A stretch of 64,000 bases of DNA from Sulfuricurvum sp. (GTDB taxonomy: Bacteria > Campylobacterota > Campylobacteria > Campylobacterales > Sulfurimonadaceae): positions 62,001-126,000 of the forward strand of contig NZ_JAQTNN010000005.1 in NCBI RefSeq assembly GCF_028713855.1, in the 5' to 3' direction. The notes under the pieces were generated by a model that saw only the letters and a list, made by a program, of their open reading frames with translations, did no database searches and was not told the origin of the DNA. Positions 51,732 through 61,223 of this stretch are shown in pieces. Position numbers and translations under genes: made by a program. Numbering within the stretch: position 1 is the first letter of the stretch; the number at the start of each line of letters is the position of its first letter.

Positions 51732-52202
51732 ATGAGTTTAGAAGAAATGTTCGGCGATGACACCGCACCGTTCCGCACCGTATACGAAACCGCACAGGCT
51801 GTCATTAATGACTATATGACATTGCATAACTGCAAGATCGAAAAGGTCGCAGAGCAGTTAGGAACGACACGAGGCTATTTATACGGCACCCTTGACCCGA
51901 ATCAAACACATCGCCCTCTATCGGTGGATCGTGTCATCGAAATCACCAACTTAACCGGAGACACCCGTATCATTGATTCAATCAAAGAAGCTTCAAAGGT
52001 TTCGGATATATGGAAGGAGTGTAGCATCACCGACATTATGATGGCAGGGTTGAAAATCCAATCTCATACCGGCTCACTCAGCGAAACCCTTTTTGAGGCG
52101 GTAAAAGACGGAGAGATTGACGAAAAAGAGGGTGAACGTATCCGACGTATGGCGATGGATGAAATCACGGCTCTGTATTCGATTATCGGTATGACTAAGT
52201 AG
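51732..52202 (+). CDS. CII-like phage regulatory protein
   Basis: 156 residues. The N-terminal half (LHNCKIEKVAEQLGTTRGYL, then YGTLDPNQTHRPLSVDRVIE and NLTGDTRIIDSI) matches the phage regulatory CII/CP76 family: an HTH domain followed by a helical part. The C-terminal half is an extra helical region. It probably activates repressor and integrase transcription at lysogenisation. The ATG has AAGGAAATCCA upstream. Confidence 0.75.
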   Translation: MSLEEMFGDDTAPFRTVYETAQAVINDYMTLHNCKIEKVAEQLGTTRGYLYGTLDPNQTHRPLSVDRVIEITNLTGDTRIIDSIKEASKVSDIWKECSITDIMMAGLKIQSHTGSLSETLFEAVKDGEIDEKEGERIRRMAMDEITALYSIIGMTK

Positions 52203-52211
52203 GGGGATGAG

Positions 52212-52439
52212 ATGGCACCTATGACAAAGCGTACCGGAATGATCGAAACGGTTTTGGATTGGCTCAAGAGCGGTCGTGAGATCACGGCACTCGAAGCGGC
52301 AAAAATGTGGAATGAGCTAAACCTGCGTAATAAGATAAGTATTCTCAGATCTGATGGATGGCCTATCCATAGTAGAGAAGAGAAAGCACCGCATGGCGGT
52401 CTATATAAAGTCTATTTTCTCGATGGCGAGAAGAACTAA
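52212..52439 (+). CDS. Phage HTH domain protein
   Basis: 75 residues: MIETVLDWLKSGREITALEA and a winged-helix wing region HGGLYKVYFLDGE, the small HTH type often encoded just before phage replication genes. Stop codon (TAATG) overlaps the next start. Confidence 0.7.
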   Translation: MAPMTKRTGMIETVLDWLKSGREITALEAAKMWNELNLRNKISILRSDGWPIHSREEKAPHGGLYKVYFLDGEKN

Positions 52440-53671
52440 TGAACGAAGAGGAACTTTATAATCTCGCTTTTGAGCGATCGGTTCTTTCATCTATCATCTT
52501 TTACCCTGCATCGTTTAAAGATATCAGCCTCACCGTAAATGATTTTTATCTATCAGCTCATCAAAAAATATATGAGGCTATGGTTTCACTCGATAAAGAA
52601 GATCAGCCGATCGATGAAGAGTTCATCCGATCCTACCTCGTGCCTCGCGGTAGTTTTGATGAGCGTGTGATGGTTGAGATACTCACAGCAAATCCGATAT
52701 CAAATGTCAGAATGTATGTTGCTCGGATACGAGAGCTCGCACAAATGCGTGCACTTGTCCTGCTTGGGGTTCATCTCAAAAGTCAAGAATTCGTTGAAGT
52801 ATCTGCTGCACTTAATTATGCGGAAACGTCCCTCAAATCTATTATTGATATGCATATCGGTGGAGGTATTGGTTGCGTATCGATTACCGATATACCTGAC
52901 GGTCAAACAGAATTTATCCTGAAAAATTGGCTCCCATTCCCACGCGGTACCGTATCGATGATCGCTGCACCTGGAGGAACCGGTAAGAGTTGGACGGCTC
53001 CTCAGATCGCATTTCGATATTGTGATGAGTCGCAATATTCTAAAGTAGCTCTTTGGCTCTCAGAAGATCCAATGCACGAAACCAAAAATCGCGCTAAAGC
53101 TGTGGCTCTTGATGTTATGAGTACTACATTCTCACAATATAAAAACGTCCATCTCATCACCGAACGCCCTCAGCCTATAATCAATAACGGAAAGTATGAC
53201 CCGCAACGATTCTACCGTCTGCGTAAATCGCTCAAGGGATATGATCTCGTCATCTTAGACCCTATGCGCGCCTTTTTCGGAGGTGATGAGAACTCAAATA
53301 GCGACGCTAACATTTTTATGGCTCCTTTCCAAGATTGGGCAGCGGAAGAGAACATTACGATCATATTTCTCCATCATAGTAAAAAGAATAACGATGAGGG
53401 TATGCACTCTAAAGCCCGTGGTGCGAGTGCGTTTGTAGATGCGTGTCGTACCGTGTATGAGATCGGAAAGGTATACAAAAACCAACGTATCGGTGAACTT
53501 GATATGGACAATCAGCATATGAGAGAGTTTATCCTATCAAAGGATAACTTCGGTGTAGTTCGTATGCTTGGAGGGTATAAGGTGCAAAAACACATTACTC
53601 CCAAAAGCAGTGCACGTGCTACAGCGGTACAGATTGACTATGAGATGAAAGCTGAGATGCCTGTAATATGA
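52439..53671 (+). CDS. Replicative helicase, DnaB N-domain plus RepA-like ATPase
   Basis: 410 residues. The first about 135 residues resemble the DnaB N-terminal domain (FERSVLSSIIFYPASFKDIS), and the rest is a RepA/AAA_25-type RecA-fold ATPase: Walker A APGGTGKS (177-184), Walker B DLVILDPM, FLHHSKKNN. It is a phage replication initiator/helicase. The following gene overlaps its stop by 4 nt. Confidence 0.85.
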   Translation: MNEEELYNLAFERSVLSSIIFYPASFKDISLTVNDFYLSAHQKIYEAMVSLDKEDQPIDEEFIRSYLVPRGSFDERVMVEILTANPISNVRMYVARIRELAQMRALVLLGVHLKSQEFVEVSAALNYAETSLKSIIDMHIGGGIGCVSITDIPDGQTEFILKNWLPFPRGTVSMIAAPGGTGKSWTAPQIAFRYCDESQYSKVALWLSEDPMHETKNRAKAVALDVMSTTFSQYKNVHLITERPQPIINNGKYDPQRFYRLRKSLKGYDLVILDPMRAFFGGDENSNSDANIFMAPFQDWAAEENITIIFLHHSKKNNDEGMHSKARGASAFVDACRTVYEIGKVYKNQRIGELDMDNQHMREFILSKDNFGVVRMLGGYKVQKHITPKSSARATAVQIDYEMKAEMPVI

Positions 53672-54414
53672 AGAAGATCGGTGCACGAATTCATTACATC
53701 ATGTTCCCAACTGACTATTATGATGAATTGATTGAAAAAGGAAATCGGGTAAAAGCGGCAGCTCTCATGGAGTATTATCGGGATATGAAGCGTGGGCGTG
53801 TCTATAAGTTCCAAGACTATGCAAAGTACTGGTTAGGTGATTATACGAAGAAAGGGACAGCGTTCAAGTGGATAAAGGAATTTCATGAAGAAATATCCAA
53901 ATTTTTCACCCATTGGCGTGAGCATAATGAACAACACTTTCTCGATGTCGGAAACGAATGGAAACCGTTTGGAAACCACATGGAAACTTTTAACGACTCA
54001 CAAAGCCCAAAAAACAGCAGTTCTATTGATGGTATGGAAACCATACGGAAACCAAATGGAAACATAACTAATAAGAGTAAAGAGAGTAATAATATCTCTC
54101 GTCCGAACGCAAAGCGCCCAGACGTTAGCGATGATGATATCCGACTGTCTGAATTACTCTTCTCGAAGCTACTATCCATCCACCCAACTATCAAGAGACC
54201 AGAAATAATCAAGTGGGCTGTACATATCAAACGTATGAGAGAGATTGATAAACGAACTACTGAAGCTATCAGCAATATGATCAGCATGATATTTGATAAG
54301 AACCAATACTTCGATGGAACGTTTTGGAGATCAAACATACTTAGCACTGAGAAACTTCGTAAGCAATACGACACGATAGCAATACAAATCAAATCAGGAC
54401 GGAGATCAGCATGA
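53668..54414 (+). CDS. Phage replication protein (O/loader-like)
   Basis: 248 residues. An N-terminal helical domain with RGRVYKFQDYAKYWLGDYTKK that resembles a replication-initiator winged helix, a low-complexity linker rich in Asn/Ser (about 90-150), and a helical C-terminal part (LLFSKLLSIHPTIKRPE). Position after the helicase suggests an initiator or loader. No direct family assignment. Confidence 0.65.
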   Translation: MKKIGARIHYIMFPTDYYDELIEKGNRVKAAALMEYYRDMKRGRVYKFQDYAKYWLGDYTKKGTAFKWIKEFHEEISKFFTHWREHNEQHFLDVGNEWKPFGNHMETFNDSQSPKNSSSIDGMETIRKPNGNITNKSKESNNISRPNAKRPDVSDDDIRLSELLFSKLLSIHPTIKRPEIIKWAVHIKRMREIDKRTTEAISNMISMIFDKNQYFDGTFWRSNILSTEKLRKQYDTIAIQIKSGRRSA

Positions 54415-54671
54415 ACGCAAATAGAATGATCGAGATCGTAGAACGAATGAAAGATGTGATTAGTCACGATCATCCGGATAAGAAGATCAAAGACAAACAT
54501 GTTGCTTATGTTCTTTGCATGACTCCGAATAACTTATCAGTGAAGAAGTCACGCGGGTTGATGCCGTATGAGGATATTGTGATGTTCTGCGTCAAACGTA
54601 AAGTCAGTTTAAATTGGATGTTGTTCGGTATCGGAAGCATGAGGTTGGATGATGCCGTCAAAAGTTTGTAA
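54411..54671 (+). CDS. CI-type HTH protein without peptidase domain
   Basis: 86 residues forming a CI-repressor-type HTH: NNLSVKKSRGLMPYEDIVMF then KVSLNWMLFG, the pattern of epsilon/gamma phage CI N-domains, but with no S24 part. It may be a second regulator of late or replication genes. ATGA overlaps on both sides with replication and HNH genes. Confidence 0.7.
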   Translation: MNANRMIEIVERMKDVISHDHPDKKIKDKHVAYVLCMTPNNLSVKKSRGLMPYEDIVMFCVKRKVSLNWMLFGIGSMRLDDAVKSL

Positions 54672-55026
54672 TCAAGCTGGGTGTCACGCATTAGTTCCGA
54701 TGAGTGAACGATACTGCCAAGCGCATCGACGTGAAGTGATCAAGCATAAGAACGAAGTGTACGATCATAACCATCGTAACCGAGAACACGATAAATTTTA
54801 TCACTCGAAAGAGTGGAAGACAGTTCGTGAGCAGGTGATGAAAGATCATGGCGGGTTATGTGTTCAGTGTGATATGTTTGGTATCGTCAATGATGCGAAT
54901 GTCGTGGATCATATCATCCCTATCGAAGTGGATTACTCAAAACGTCTCGACATTACCAATCTCCAACCGCTTTGCCATCAACACCATGCTTTGAAAACTG
55001 CCGATGATCTAAGGAGAAGAAAATGA
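54649..55026 (+). CDS. HNH endonuclease
   Basis: 125 residues. CNQAGC near the N-terminus, CVQCDMFGIV and the HNH core VVDHIIPIEVDYSKRLDITN with CHQHHALKT at the end form the zinc/catalytic site. HNH proteins just upstream of TerS are typical of HK97-like phages and help TerL cut cos DNA. It overlaps the preceding gene by 23 nt. Confidence 0.88.
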   Translation: MMPSKVCNQAGCHALVPMSERYCQAHRREVIKHKNEVYDHNHRNREHDKFYHSKEWKTVREQVMKDHGGLCVQCDMFGIVNDANVVDHIIPIEVDYSKRLDITNLQPLCHQHHALKTADDLRRRK

Positions 55027-55205
55027 AAGAAGAAACAATTTACGTGAACAATTTAAAGTCAAGTCAAAAACTTGTAGTGACAATAAAGCTATCAAAAGAA
55101 ATGAAGATTAGATTATTTTTGGCGAAATTATTATTTAAAATCGCAGGTAAAGTTCTAGGTAATGGAGCAGAACTAAAAAATAGCACGGTAGGGGTAGGGG
55201 GGTGA
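55023..55205 (+). CDS. Small phage hypothetical protein
   Basis: 60 residues, basic and helical (LSKEMKIRLFLAKLLFKIAG); AATGAAAG start with ATGA overlap on the HNH gene. Function unknown. A 77-nt spacer follows before terS. Confidence 0.55.
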   Translation: MKEETIYVNNLKSSQKLVVTIKLSKEMKIRLFLAKLLFKIAGKVLGNGAELKNSTVGVGG

Positions 55206-55282
55206 AATCTCTACAGACCGACCGACGCTACACCGCCTGTCCTCCCATCTTTTTACAAAAACCATTTCTAAGGGGGTAGGGC

Positions 55283-55876
55283 TTGGAAACTGAAACTATT
55301 GATTGGGACGAAATCAAAAAAGACTTTTTAGGTGGAAAATTTAGGTCTGTAAACGCACTCGCTTCACACTATAAAGTTAGCCGACCCGGAATAATGAAAA
55401 AATCCAAAAAAGAGGAATGGGGCGACTTCGTGCCTCTCTCGAAAAATATGCCAGTTTCAACAATTGATAAAAGTGTAACCAACCCTTACATCGACATTTT
55501 AGGACCGATAGCTCTTAGAAAAATTGAACAATTAAAACAAGAACTAGGGAATCACTACAGCAATGTTGATGAACCAATGATTGTGTGTTATGCAAAAACA
55601 TATGAAAGATGGCTCGCTTTAGAAATAAAAATGATGGATCAAGAGGAAGTTTTGGAGAGTGAAAAAACAGGATCAAAATATATTAATCCTCTTTACAATG
55701 TTATTCAAATGACAATAAAAACTCTTACGCTACTGAGTAGCCAGCTTGGGGTTTCAATGCCAAGTAGACACAAAATGAATATTAAAATTGGAGAGCACGA
55801 GGGTCAACTAGTAATTACATTTGCAAGTCAGGTTAGTGGAGAAGTTGAAATGATGAGTGAAACTATTGATGTCTAA
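55283..55876 (+). CDS. terS: Terminase small subunit
   Basis: 197 residues from a TTG preceded by AAGGGGG. The N-terminal HTH (KFRSVNALASHYKVSRPGI) binds the packaging site and the helical remainder forms the oligomer. It overlaps terL. Position before the large subunit and after HNH supports the call; direct similarity to named TerS proteins is weak. Confidence 0.8.
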   Translation: METETIDWDEIKKDFLGGKFRSVNALASHYKVSRPGIMKKSKKEEWGDFVPLSKNMPVSTIDKSVTNPYIDILGPIALRKIEQLKQELGNHYSNVDEPMIVCYAKTYERWLALEIKMMDQEEVLESEKTGSKYINPLYNVIQMTIKTLTLLSSQLGVSMPSRHKMNIKIGEHEGQLVITFASQVSGEVEMMSETIDV

Positions 55877-57533
55877 GCCATACTACGAAAAAACTTTTGA
55901 TCGACATAAAAAAGATTTAAAAGATGTAGAGACTGGAATTAGAGATGACATAAGATTTAATAAAAAGCTTGGGCTATCATATGCGGCAATAATAAATCAA
56001 CTCCACCATTTCGAGGGGGAACTCGCAGGGCAAAAAATCGTTTTAGAGGATTGGCAAGTTAGAGCGTTAGCAATCTGTTTTGGTTGGCAGCGTAAGCGGT
56101 TGGGGTCTGATGGTAAACCGATGTTGCGAGACGGTAAGCCGGTATGGGTTCGTCGGTTTAATACTGCTCTTTGGTTCCTTTCACGAAAAAACGGAAAATC
56201 TATCTTAGCATCAGGGGTAGCACTTGCAGAATCTATCTTAAGTGCAGAAAAAGGGAATCAAATCGTCACATTCGCAACCAAACGCGATCAGGCAAAAATC
56301 GTCTGGAGTGGATGTGAGAAGATGATAGGATATAACAAATTCTTTAGTGATAATTCAAGCATTGCCTATTCTACTATAACCGTACAACAAACCGATACGA
56401 CAATACGTCCGCTTGGGCGTGACAGCAAAACAGAGGACGGGCTAAATATCGGGTTTGGGGTAGGGGACGAGATCCACGCTCATCCTGATCGCTCACTCAT
56501 TGAAGTAGTCCAATCGTCTCAGGGGGCGAGGGTTCAGCCGATGATGTTCTATATCACCACCGCAGGGTTCAACCTAGCGTCACCCGGATACGATGAATAT
56601 GAGTACGCCAAAAAGGTAATGGACGGCGTGATCGAGGATGATGGGTATTTTGCGTTTATCGCGGAGCTCGATAAAGATGATGATCCGTTCGATGAGTCGG
56701 TTTGGTACAAAGCAAACCCGAATCTCGGAATATCAAAGACGTATGATCACATGAGGAATATGGCAAACAGTGCCAAAGAGCGACCGAGTGCGCTAAACAA
56801 CTTCCTCGTCAAAGAGTTGAACCGATGGGTCAACGCGGTCGAGAACTTCATCCCGTTCGCCAAATGGAAAGAGTGTGCCGCACCGGATACCGATGTGAGC
56901 GAAGCATACGGGATCCTTTTGGGAGTTGACCTATCCCGAACGGACGATTTCACCGCAAAAGCAAAGACCTATCTCCTCCCGAATGGCAAAAAACACATAA
57001 AAACGCACTTTTATATCCCTGCTGACACCGTAAAAGAGCGTGAAAGAGAGCTGAGAGCACCGCTGAGTACGTGGATTTTGCAAGGATATATCACCGCAAC
57101 ACCCGGCAATACTATCGATTTGGAGTACATCGAGCGCGATATTATCAATGATATTGAACAATATGGAGTTAATGAAATATGTTATGACCCCTATCGTGCG
57201 GCTACTTTGGTCTCAAATATCGAAAAAAATACGGGTTTTGAGGGGTGTGTGCAGATTCGGCAGGGTTTTTTGACCATATCGGAGCCTACCTCGAACTTCA
57301 AAGACGATATCAAAAAGGGGACGGTGACTCACGATGGAAATCCAGTGATGAACTGGATGGTATCGAATCTCACCGTCCTCACTGATGCGAGCGGAAACAT
57401 CAAGCCCGACAAATCGCACCAAACCCGTAAAATAGACGGATGTGCGGCCGTGATCAACACGTATGCCCGATCGATAACGTTCGAGCCTCCAGTAGTGAGT
57501 GTGTATGAAGAGAGAGGGCTTAGAAGCTTATAG
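55869..57533 (+). CDS. terL: Terminase large subunit
   Basis: 554 residues from MSKPYYEKTF. N-terminal ATPase with Walker A SRKNGKS (105-111), a Walker B-like VGDEIHAH, then the RNase H-like nuclease domain with GVDLSRTDDFTA and a late DGCAAVINTYARS segment. It packages the genome and cuts concatemers (HK97/P27 type). It is followed directly by the repeated hairpin element at 57532. Confidence 0.93.
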   Translation: MSKPYYEKTFDRHKKDLKDVETGIRDDIRFNKKLGLSYAAIINQLHHFEGELAGQKIVLEDWQVRALAICFGWQRKRLGSDGKPMLRDGKPVWVRRFNTALWFLSRKNGKSILASGVALAESILSAEKGNQIVTFATKRDQAKIVWSGCEKMIGYNKFFSDNSSIAYSTITVQQTDTTIRPLGRDSKTEDGLNIGFGVGDEIHAHPDRSLIEVVQSSQGARVQPMMFYITTAGFNLASPGYDEYEYAKKVMDGVIEDDGYFAFIAELDKDDDPFDESVWYKANPNLGISKTYDHMRNMANSAKERPSALNNFLVKELNRWVNAVENFIPFAKWKECAAPDTDVSEAYGILLGVDLSRTDDFTAKAKTYLLPNGKKHIKTHFYIPADTVKERERELRAPLSTWILQGYITATPGNTIDLEYIERDIINDIEQYGVNEICYDPYRAATLVSNIEKNTGFEGCVQIRQGFLTISEPTSNFKDDIKKGTVTHDGNPVMNWMVSNLTVLTDASGNIKPDKSHQTRKIDGCAAVINTYARSITFEPPVVSVYEERGLRSL

Positions 57534-57600
57534 TCAAGTGGAATAAAAAAAAGTTTTCTACTAAAAAGGTTGTTAATTCGCAACCTTTTTGAGGGCGTGA
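57532..57600 (+). repeat. Repeated hairpin element, copy 1 (behind terL)
   Basis: AGTCAAGTGGAAT, an A-run, AGTTTTCTAC, then a hairpin AAAAAGGTTG/CAACCTTTTT (10 bp, 8-nt loop) and GAGGG.GTG. Begins at the terL stop. Terminator-like; a related copy lies at 63460. Confidence 0.65.
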
Positions 57601-57647
57601 ATTTTTTCGTGTTTAAATGGCGATATGAAAAAATTAACGAGGCATAT

Positions 57648-57854
57648 ATGAGCCCAACGGTCAAAGCTGTCCTTTCCTATCATCTTCTCCTTATCGTCCT
57701 TATGGGCGTGCTCTCTTCGGGGGTATATATCCTCCCTTTTGATGAATGTGAAAAAATAGCCCGTGCCGTCTTTGGTTTGTCCGTCGTAGTAATAATCGTT
57801 ATGAGTATGGTCGCTCTGCATAAAGCGATCAGTGTCAAAGGCGATCAGCCATGA
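57648..57854 (+). CDS. Small two-helix membrane protein
   Basis: 68 residues from MSPTVKAVLSYHLLLIVLMG, two hydrophobic helices with a short loop containing Cys. Between terL and portal, a place where small membrane proteins are sometimes found. The upstream frame start (57570) overlaps the repeat element and is rejected. Its stop overlaps the portal start. Confidence 0.6.
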   Translation: MSPTVKAVLSYHLLLIVLMGVLSSGVYILPFDECEKIARAVFGLSVVVIIVMSMVALHKAISVKGDQP

Positions 57855-59080
57855 TTGATTACAACAATTTTATGTCCAACACACAACACGTCGGAGATTC
57901 AAGCGGGTGGCTAACGCTTAAAAATTTCGGAGGGTTTATCGCTAATTCAGGGGTGAATGTCACTCCCGATCTTGCTATGCAACACACAGCGGTTTATGCC
58001 TGTGTTCAGGTACTAGCTGATTCACTGGCAATGCTTCCGCTTGATCTTTACCGCCGTACTAAAAAAAATGGGAAACAGTACAAAGAAAAAGCAACGGACC
58101 ATCGCCTATATAGCATTTTGCACGATACACCAAACCCTGAGACAACATCATTTGCATGGAGACAATCTATGATGTGTATGTTAGGGCTTAGAGGAAACCA
58201 CTACGCTCAAATCATTCGTGATGGAGCAGGGAGAGTAATCGGTATTTATCAATTGCTATCTGATCGAATGGAAGTACGCCGTCGGATACCAAGTGGAAAG
58301 CTTGCGTATTTATATACTCTATTTGATGGGAGTGTCGCCGCGTTGGAACCTGAGGATGTTCTTCATATCCAAGGGCTTACCCTTGATGGTATCAATGGGT
58401 TAAACCCAATTGCCTATAACCGCCATACCATCGGTGCGAGTATGGCGATGGAAGAGTTCGGGTCTACGTTGTTTAAAAATGGGGCAACCCCTAGCGGTGT
58501 AGTATCCGGAGAGGGCGTTAAGTCGATGAGTGATACAGCTTTTGAACGTTTCAAAGAGAGTTTTAAAGCAAATTTTCAAGGCTTAATGAACGCAGGAAAA
58601 CCGCTGATTCTCGAAGATGGTTTTAAATTTACACCGATCACGATCAACAATAAAGACGGTCAATATTTGGAGAGCCGAAAGTTTACTAAATCAGAGATTG
58701 CGTCCATCTATCGAGTACCGCTGCACATGATTAATGACCTCGACAAAGCGACATTTTCAAACATCGAACATCAATCCCTCGAATTTGTCATTCACACCAT
58801 TATGCCTTGGGCGGTTCGTATTGAGCAAAGTCTCAATAAAACACTGCTTTCTGACTCAGAGCGCGGGGAATACTACATTAAATTCAACATATCAGCACTG
58901 TTGCGCGGAGATATGAAAACACGATATGAAGCCTATGGAATGGCGATAAAAGACGGTTGGATGAATCGAAACGAACCGCGTGACCTCGAAGATATGAACC
59001 CTGTTGATGGATTAGATGAATATTTATACCCACTCAATATGGCTCCCGCATCTGAAACCAACAAAAAGGAGAATTTATGA
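57851..59080 (+). CDS. Phage portal protein, HK97 family
   Basis: 409 residues, with TPDLAMQHTAVYACVQVLAD and LPLDLYRRT near the N-terminus, HIQGLTLDGINGL and IASIYRVPLHMINDL in the middle. It forms the dodecameric portal through which DNA passes. The ATG overlaps the stop of the small membrane protein gene. Confidence 0.94.
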   Translation: MIDYNNFMSNTQHVGDSSGWLTLKNFGGFIANSGVNVTPDLAMQHTAVYACVQVLADSLAMLPLDLYRRTKKNGKQYKEKATDHRLYSILHDTPNPETTSFAWRQSMMCMLGLRGNHYAQIIRDGAGRVIGIYQLLSDRMEVRRRIPSGKLAYLYTLFDGSVAALEPEDVLHIQGLTLDGINGLNPIAYNRHTIGASMAMEEFGSTLFKNGATPSGVVSGEGVKSMSDTAFERFKESFKANFQGLMNAGKPLILEDGFKFTPITINNKDGQYLESRKFTKSEIASIYRVPLHMINDLDKATFSNIEHQSLEFVIHTIMPWAVRIEQSLNKTLLSDSERGEYYIKFNISALLRGDMKTRYEAYGMAIKDGWMNRNEPRDLEDMNPVDGLDEYLYPLNMAPASETNKKENL

Positions 59081-59952
59081 AATTACTGAGTGCTATGACC
59101 GGGTATCCGTGGATGATTACTCAGCAGGCACATGAAACGATAGCATCCATCGTTAACCGAACCAACGACATTGAAGCAGTAAGAGCTGCGGTCGGTAAGC
59201 CGATGCAGAACAGCCGATCAACCGAGATTAGAAATGGTGTTGCGATTATCCCCGTTACGGGTCCGATATTCCGGTATGCAAACCTATTTACTGAATTGAG
59301 CGGTGCGACGAGTACGCAAATGTTGTCTTTGGACTTTAACAGCGTGATGAAAGACCCAGAGATCAAAGCAATATTGCTTGATATTGACTCCCCTGGCGGT
59401 CACGCTAACGGTCTTGTAGAGCTTATGAATATGATTGCTTCCGCTCGTGGGGTGAAACCTATCAAAGCATACGTCGGAGGTCAGGGTGCGAGTGCCGCAT
59501 ATGGTATCGCTTCGGCAGCCGATGAAATCATCGTCAGTGAGTCGGCTATTGTCGGAAGTATTGGAACGATGATGGAGTTTGAAGATCGCAGTGAAGCTGA
59601 GATAAGAGATGGTGTTAAGCGTGTTCGCATCGTTTCAAAAGTAAGTCCGAATAAGAACCGAGATCCCTCTACCGAAGAGGGGCTCGGAGATCTGCAAAAG
59701 ATGGCGGACACTCTCGGTGAGGTATTCGTTTCGGCGATTGCCCGCAACCGAGGTGTAAGTGCGGATCATGTCCTCGAAAACTACGGGAAAGGAGGTGTGT
59801 TCGTCGGTGCTGAATCAGTTACCGCAGGACTCGCCGACCGACTCGGAAGTTTTGAGGGTGTGCTCGCTGAACTTTCGGCAGGCAATATGGGTAAAGGTGG
59901 CGGTTCATCCGCTCGGCAAAGACAACTAAACATTCTAAAAATGGAGGAATGA
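59077..59952 (+). CDS. S49-type head maturation protease
   Basis: 291 residues of the SppA/ClpP-crotonase fold: LDIDSPGGHANG (oxyanion hole region), GGQGASAAYGIASAADEI with the nucleophile Ser, and VGSIGTM followed by SKVSPNKNRDPS with the conserved Lys for the S49 dyad. It should trim the capsid delta-domain. Between portal and capsid gene, as expected. Confidence 0.9.
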   Translation: MKLLSAMTGYPWMITQQAHETIASIVNRTNDIEAVRAAVGKPMQNSRSTEIRNGVAIIPVTGPIFRYANLFTELSGATSTQMLSLDFNSVMKDPEIKAILLDIDSPGGHANGLVELMNMIASARGVKPIKAYVGGQGASAAYGIASAADEIIVSESAIVGSIGTMMEFEDRSEAEIRDGVKRVRIVSKVSPNKNRDPSTEEGLGDLQKMADTLGEVFVSAIARNRGVSADHVLENYGKGGVFVGAESVTAGLADRLGSFEGVLAELSAGNMGKGGGSSARQRQLNILKMEE

Positions 59953-59953
59953 A

Positions 59954-61213
59954 GTGAAAAAGATTCTTGAATTAAAACAAACACGATCAGGTGTAATCGC
60001 AAAGATGCAAGAGATGAATACCAATGCTCTCGCTGAAAATCGAGATTTTACAGCAGAGGAAGTAAGCCAGTATGAGGCTTTAAATACTCAGCAATATGGA
60101 TTGAAATCACAAATTTCACGCCTCGAAACTCAATCAGAGCTTAACGAAGAGATGGAAAAACCGGCAGCAAAACCGATCCACGCGTTTAATCACTCAAAAA
60201 ATTTGGGGGATAACAAAGTACTTGACGAGGGTGGGTTTAACTCTTTTGGTGAATATCTTGGTGCAGTTCGTGCCGGTACTGATGCGCGCTTGGAGTTTGT
60301 TGCTCAGGGGATGAGTGCCGGATCAGAGGGTGGGTTCCTTGTCCCTAAACAATTTGGGGAAATGCTGACAGCATTTAAACCGGGAGAATCAATCGTCCGT
60401 CCACGCGCAACAGTTATTCCGAGCGGAAGTTTTGCGGATGGTGATATTTCATTCCCGGCACTTGACCAAAGTGGGGCTAAAGGTGTTTATAGCGGAGTAA
60501 CAACTTCATGGGTTGGTGAGGGAGTAGAAATTCCTGAAACAAATTTCTCTCTACGTGAAATCACCCTGAAATCAAATGGTTTGGCGGCACTAATCCCATT
60601 CTCAAATAAACTTTTGCGTAATGCACCAGCTGCATCAATGTTGGGAGAGATGCTTCTACGTCAAGCACTTGCAAAAGCGGAAGATGATGCTTTCTTGAAT
60701 GGTAATGGGGTGGCAAAACCTCTCGGGATTATCGGGCATAAAGCTACAAAAGCGATTAACCGTACAACTGCAAATCTCGTTAAATATGCTGACCTGGTCG
60801 CTATGGTTGCAGCTGTAAAAATGGGTGGGTCATTGGAATGGACAATTAACCAAACCGTTATCCCTCAATTGCTGACTATGGTTGATCCACATGGTGAACT
60901 CATTTGGCAACCAAACGCTATCGTAGGGATAGGAAGCACTCTTCTCGGTTATCCAGTTAAATTCGTCGATCGTACTCCGGTTCTTGGATCAAAAGGTGAT
61001 GTAATGCTTACCGATTTAAGCTATTACTATATCAAAGATGGTAGTGGAATTATCTTGTCTATGAGTGAACATGTCAAATTTACTCAGGATAAAACACTTA
61101 TTAAAGTGGTTTCAAATGTAGATGGTCAATCATCAATCAACACACCGTTGACACTTGAAGATGGGAATACAACAGTATCTCCATTCGTTGTTCTCGACGT
61201 TCCGGCAGTATAA
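59954..61213 (+). CDS. Major capsid protein, HK97 family
   Basis: 419 residues, GTG start 1 nt after the protease stop. An N-terminal coiled-coil delta-domain (about 1-75, ALNTQQYGLKSQISRLETQS-like) likely removed by the protease, then the HK97-fold body with GGFLVPKQFGEML, LNGNGVAKPLGI and SEHVKFTQDKTL. It forms the icosahedral shell. Confidence 0.95.
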   Translation: MKKILELKQTRSGVIAKMQEMNTNALAENRDFTAEEVSQYEALNTQQYGLKSQISRLETQSELNEEMEKPAAKPIHAFNHSKNLGDNKVLDEGGFNSFGEYLGAVRAGTDARLEFVAQGMSAGSEGGFLVPKQFGEMLTAFKPGESIVRPRATVIPSGSFADGDISFPALDQSGAKGVYSGVTTSWVGEGVEIPETNFSLREITLKSNGLAALIPFSNKLLRNAPAASMLGEMLLRQALAKAEDDAFLNGNGVAKPLGIIGHKATKAINRTTANLVKYADLVAMVAAVKMGGSLEWTINQTVIPQLLTMVDPHGELIWQPNAIVGIGSTLLGYPVKFVDRTPVLGSKGDVMLTDLSYYYIKDGSGIILSMSEHVKFTQDKTLIKVVSNVDGQSSINTPLTLEDGNTTVSPFVVLDVPAV

Positions 61214-61223
61214 GGAGTATAGG

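Noticed and set aside
51403-51735. A 110-codon plus-strand frame over the antisense gene
   Set aside because: It has tidy ATGA junctions, so it was considered seriously, but its product is Ser/Thr-rich and unlike a folded protein, while the minus-strand product and promoter look natural. Kept only as the alternative.
53883-54500. A 205-codon minus-strand frame opposite the replication protein
   Set aside because: Hydrophobic and Ser/Leu-rich shadow of a well-supported plus-strand gene in a packed plus-strand operon.
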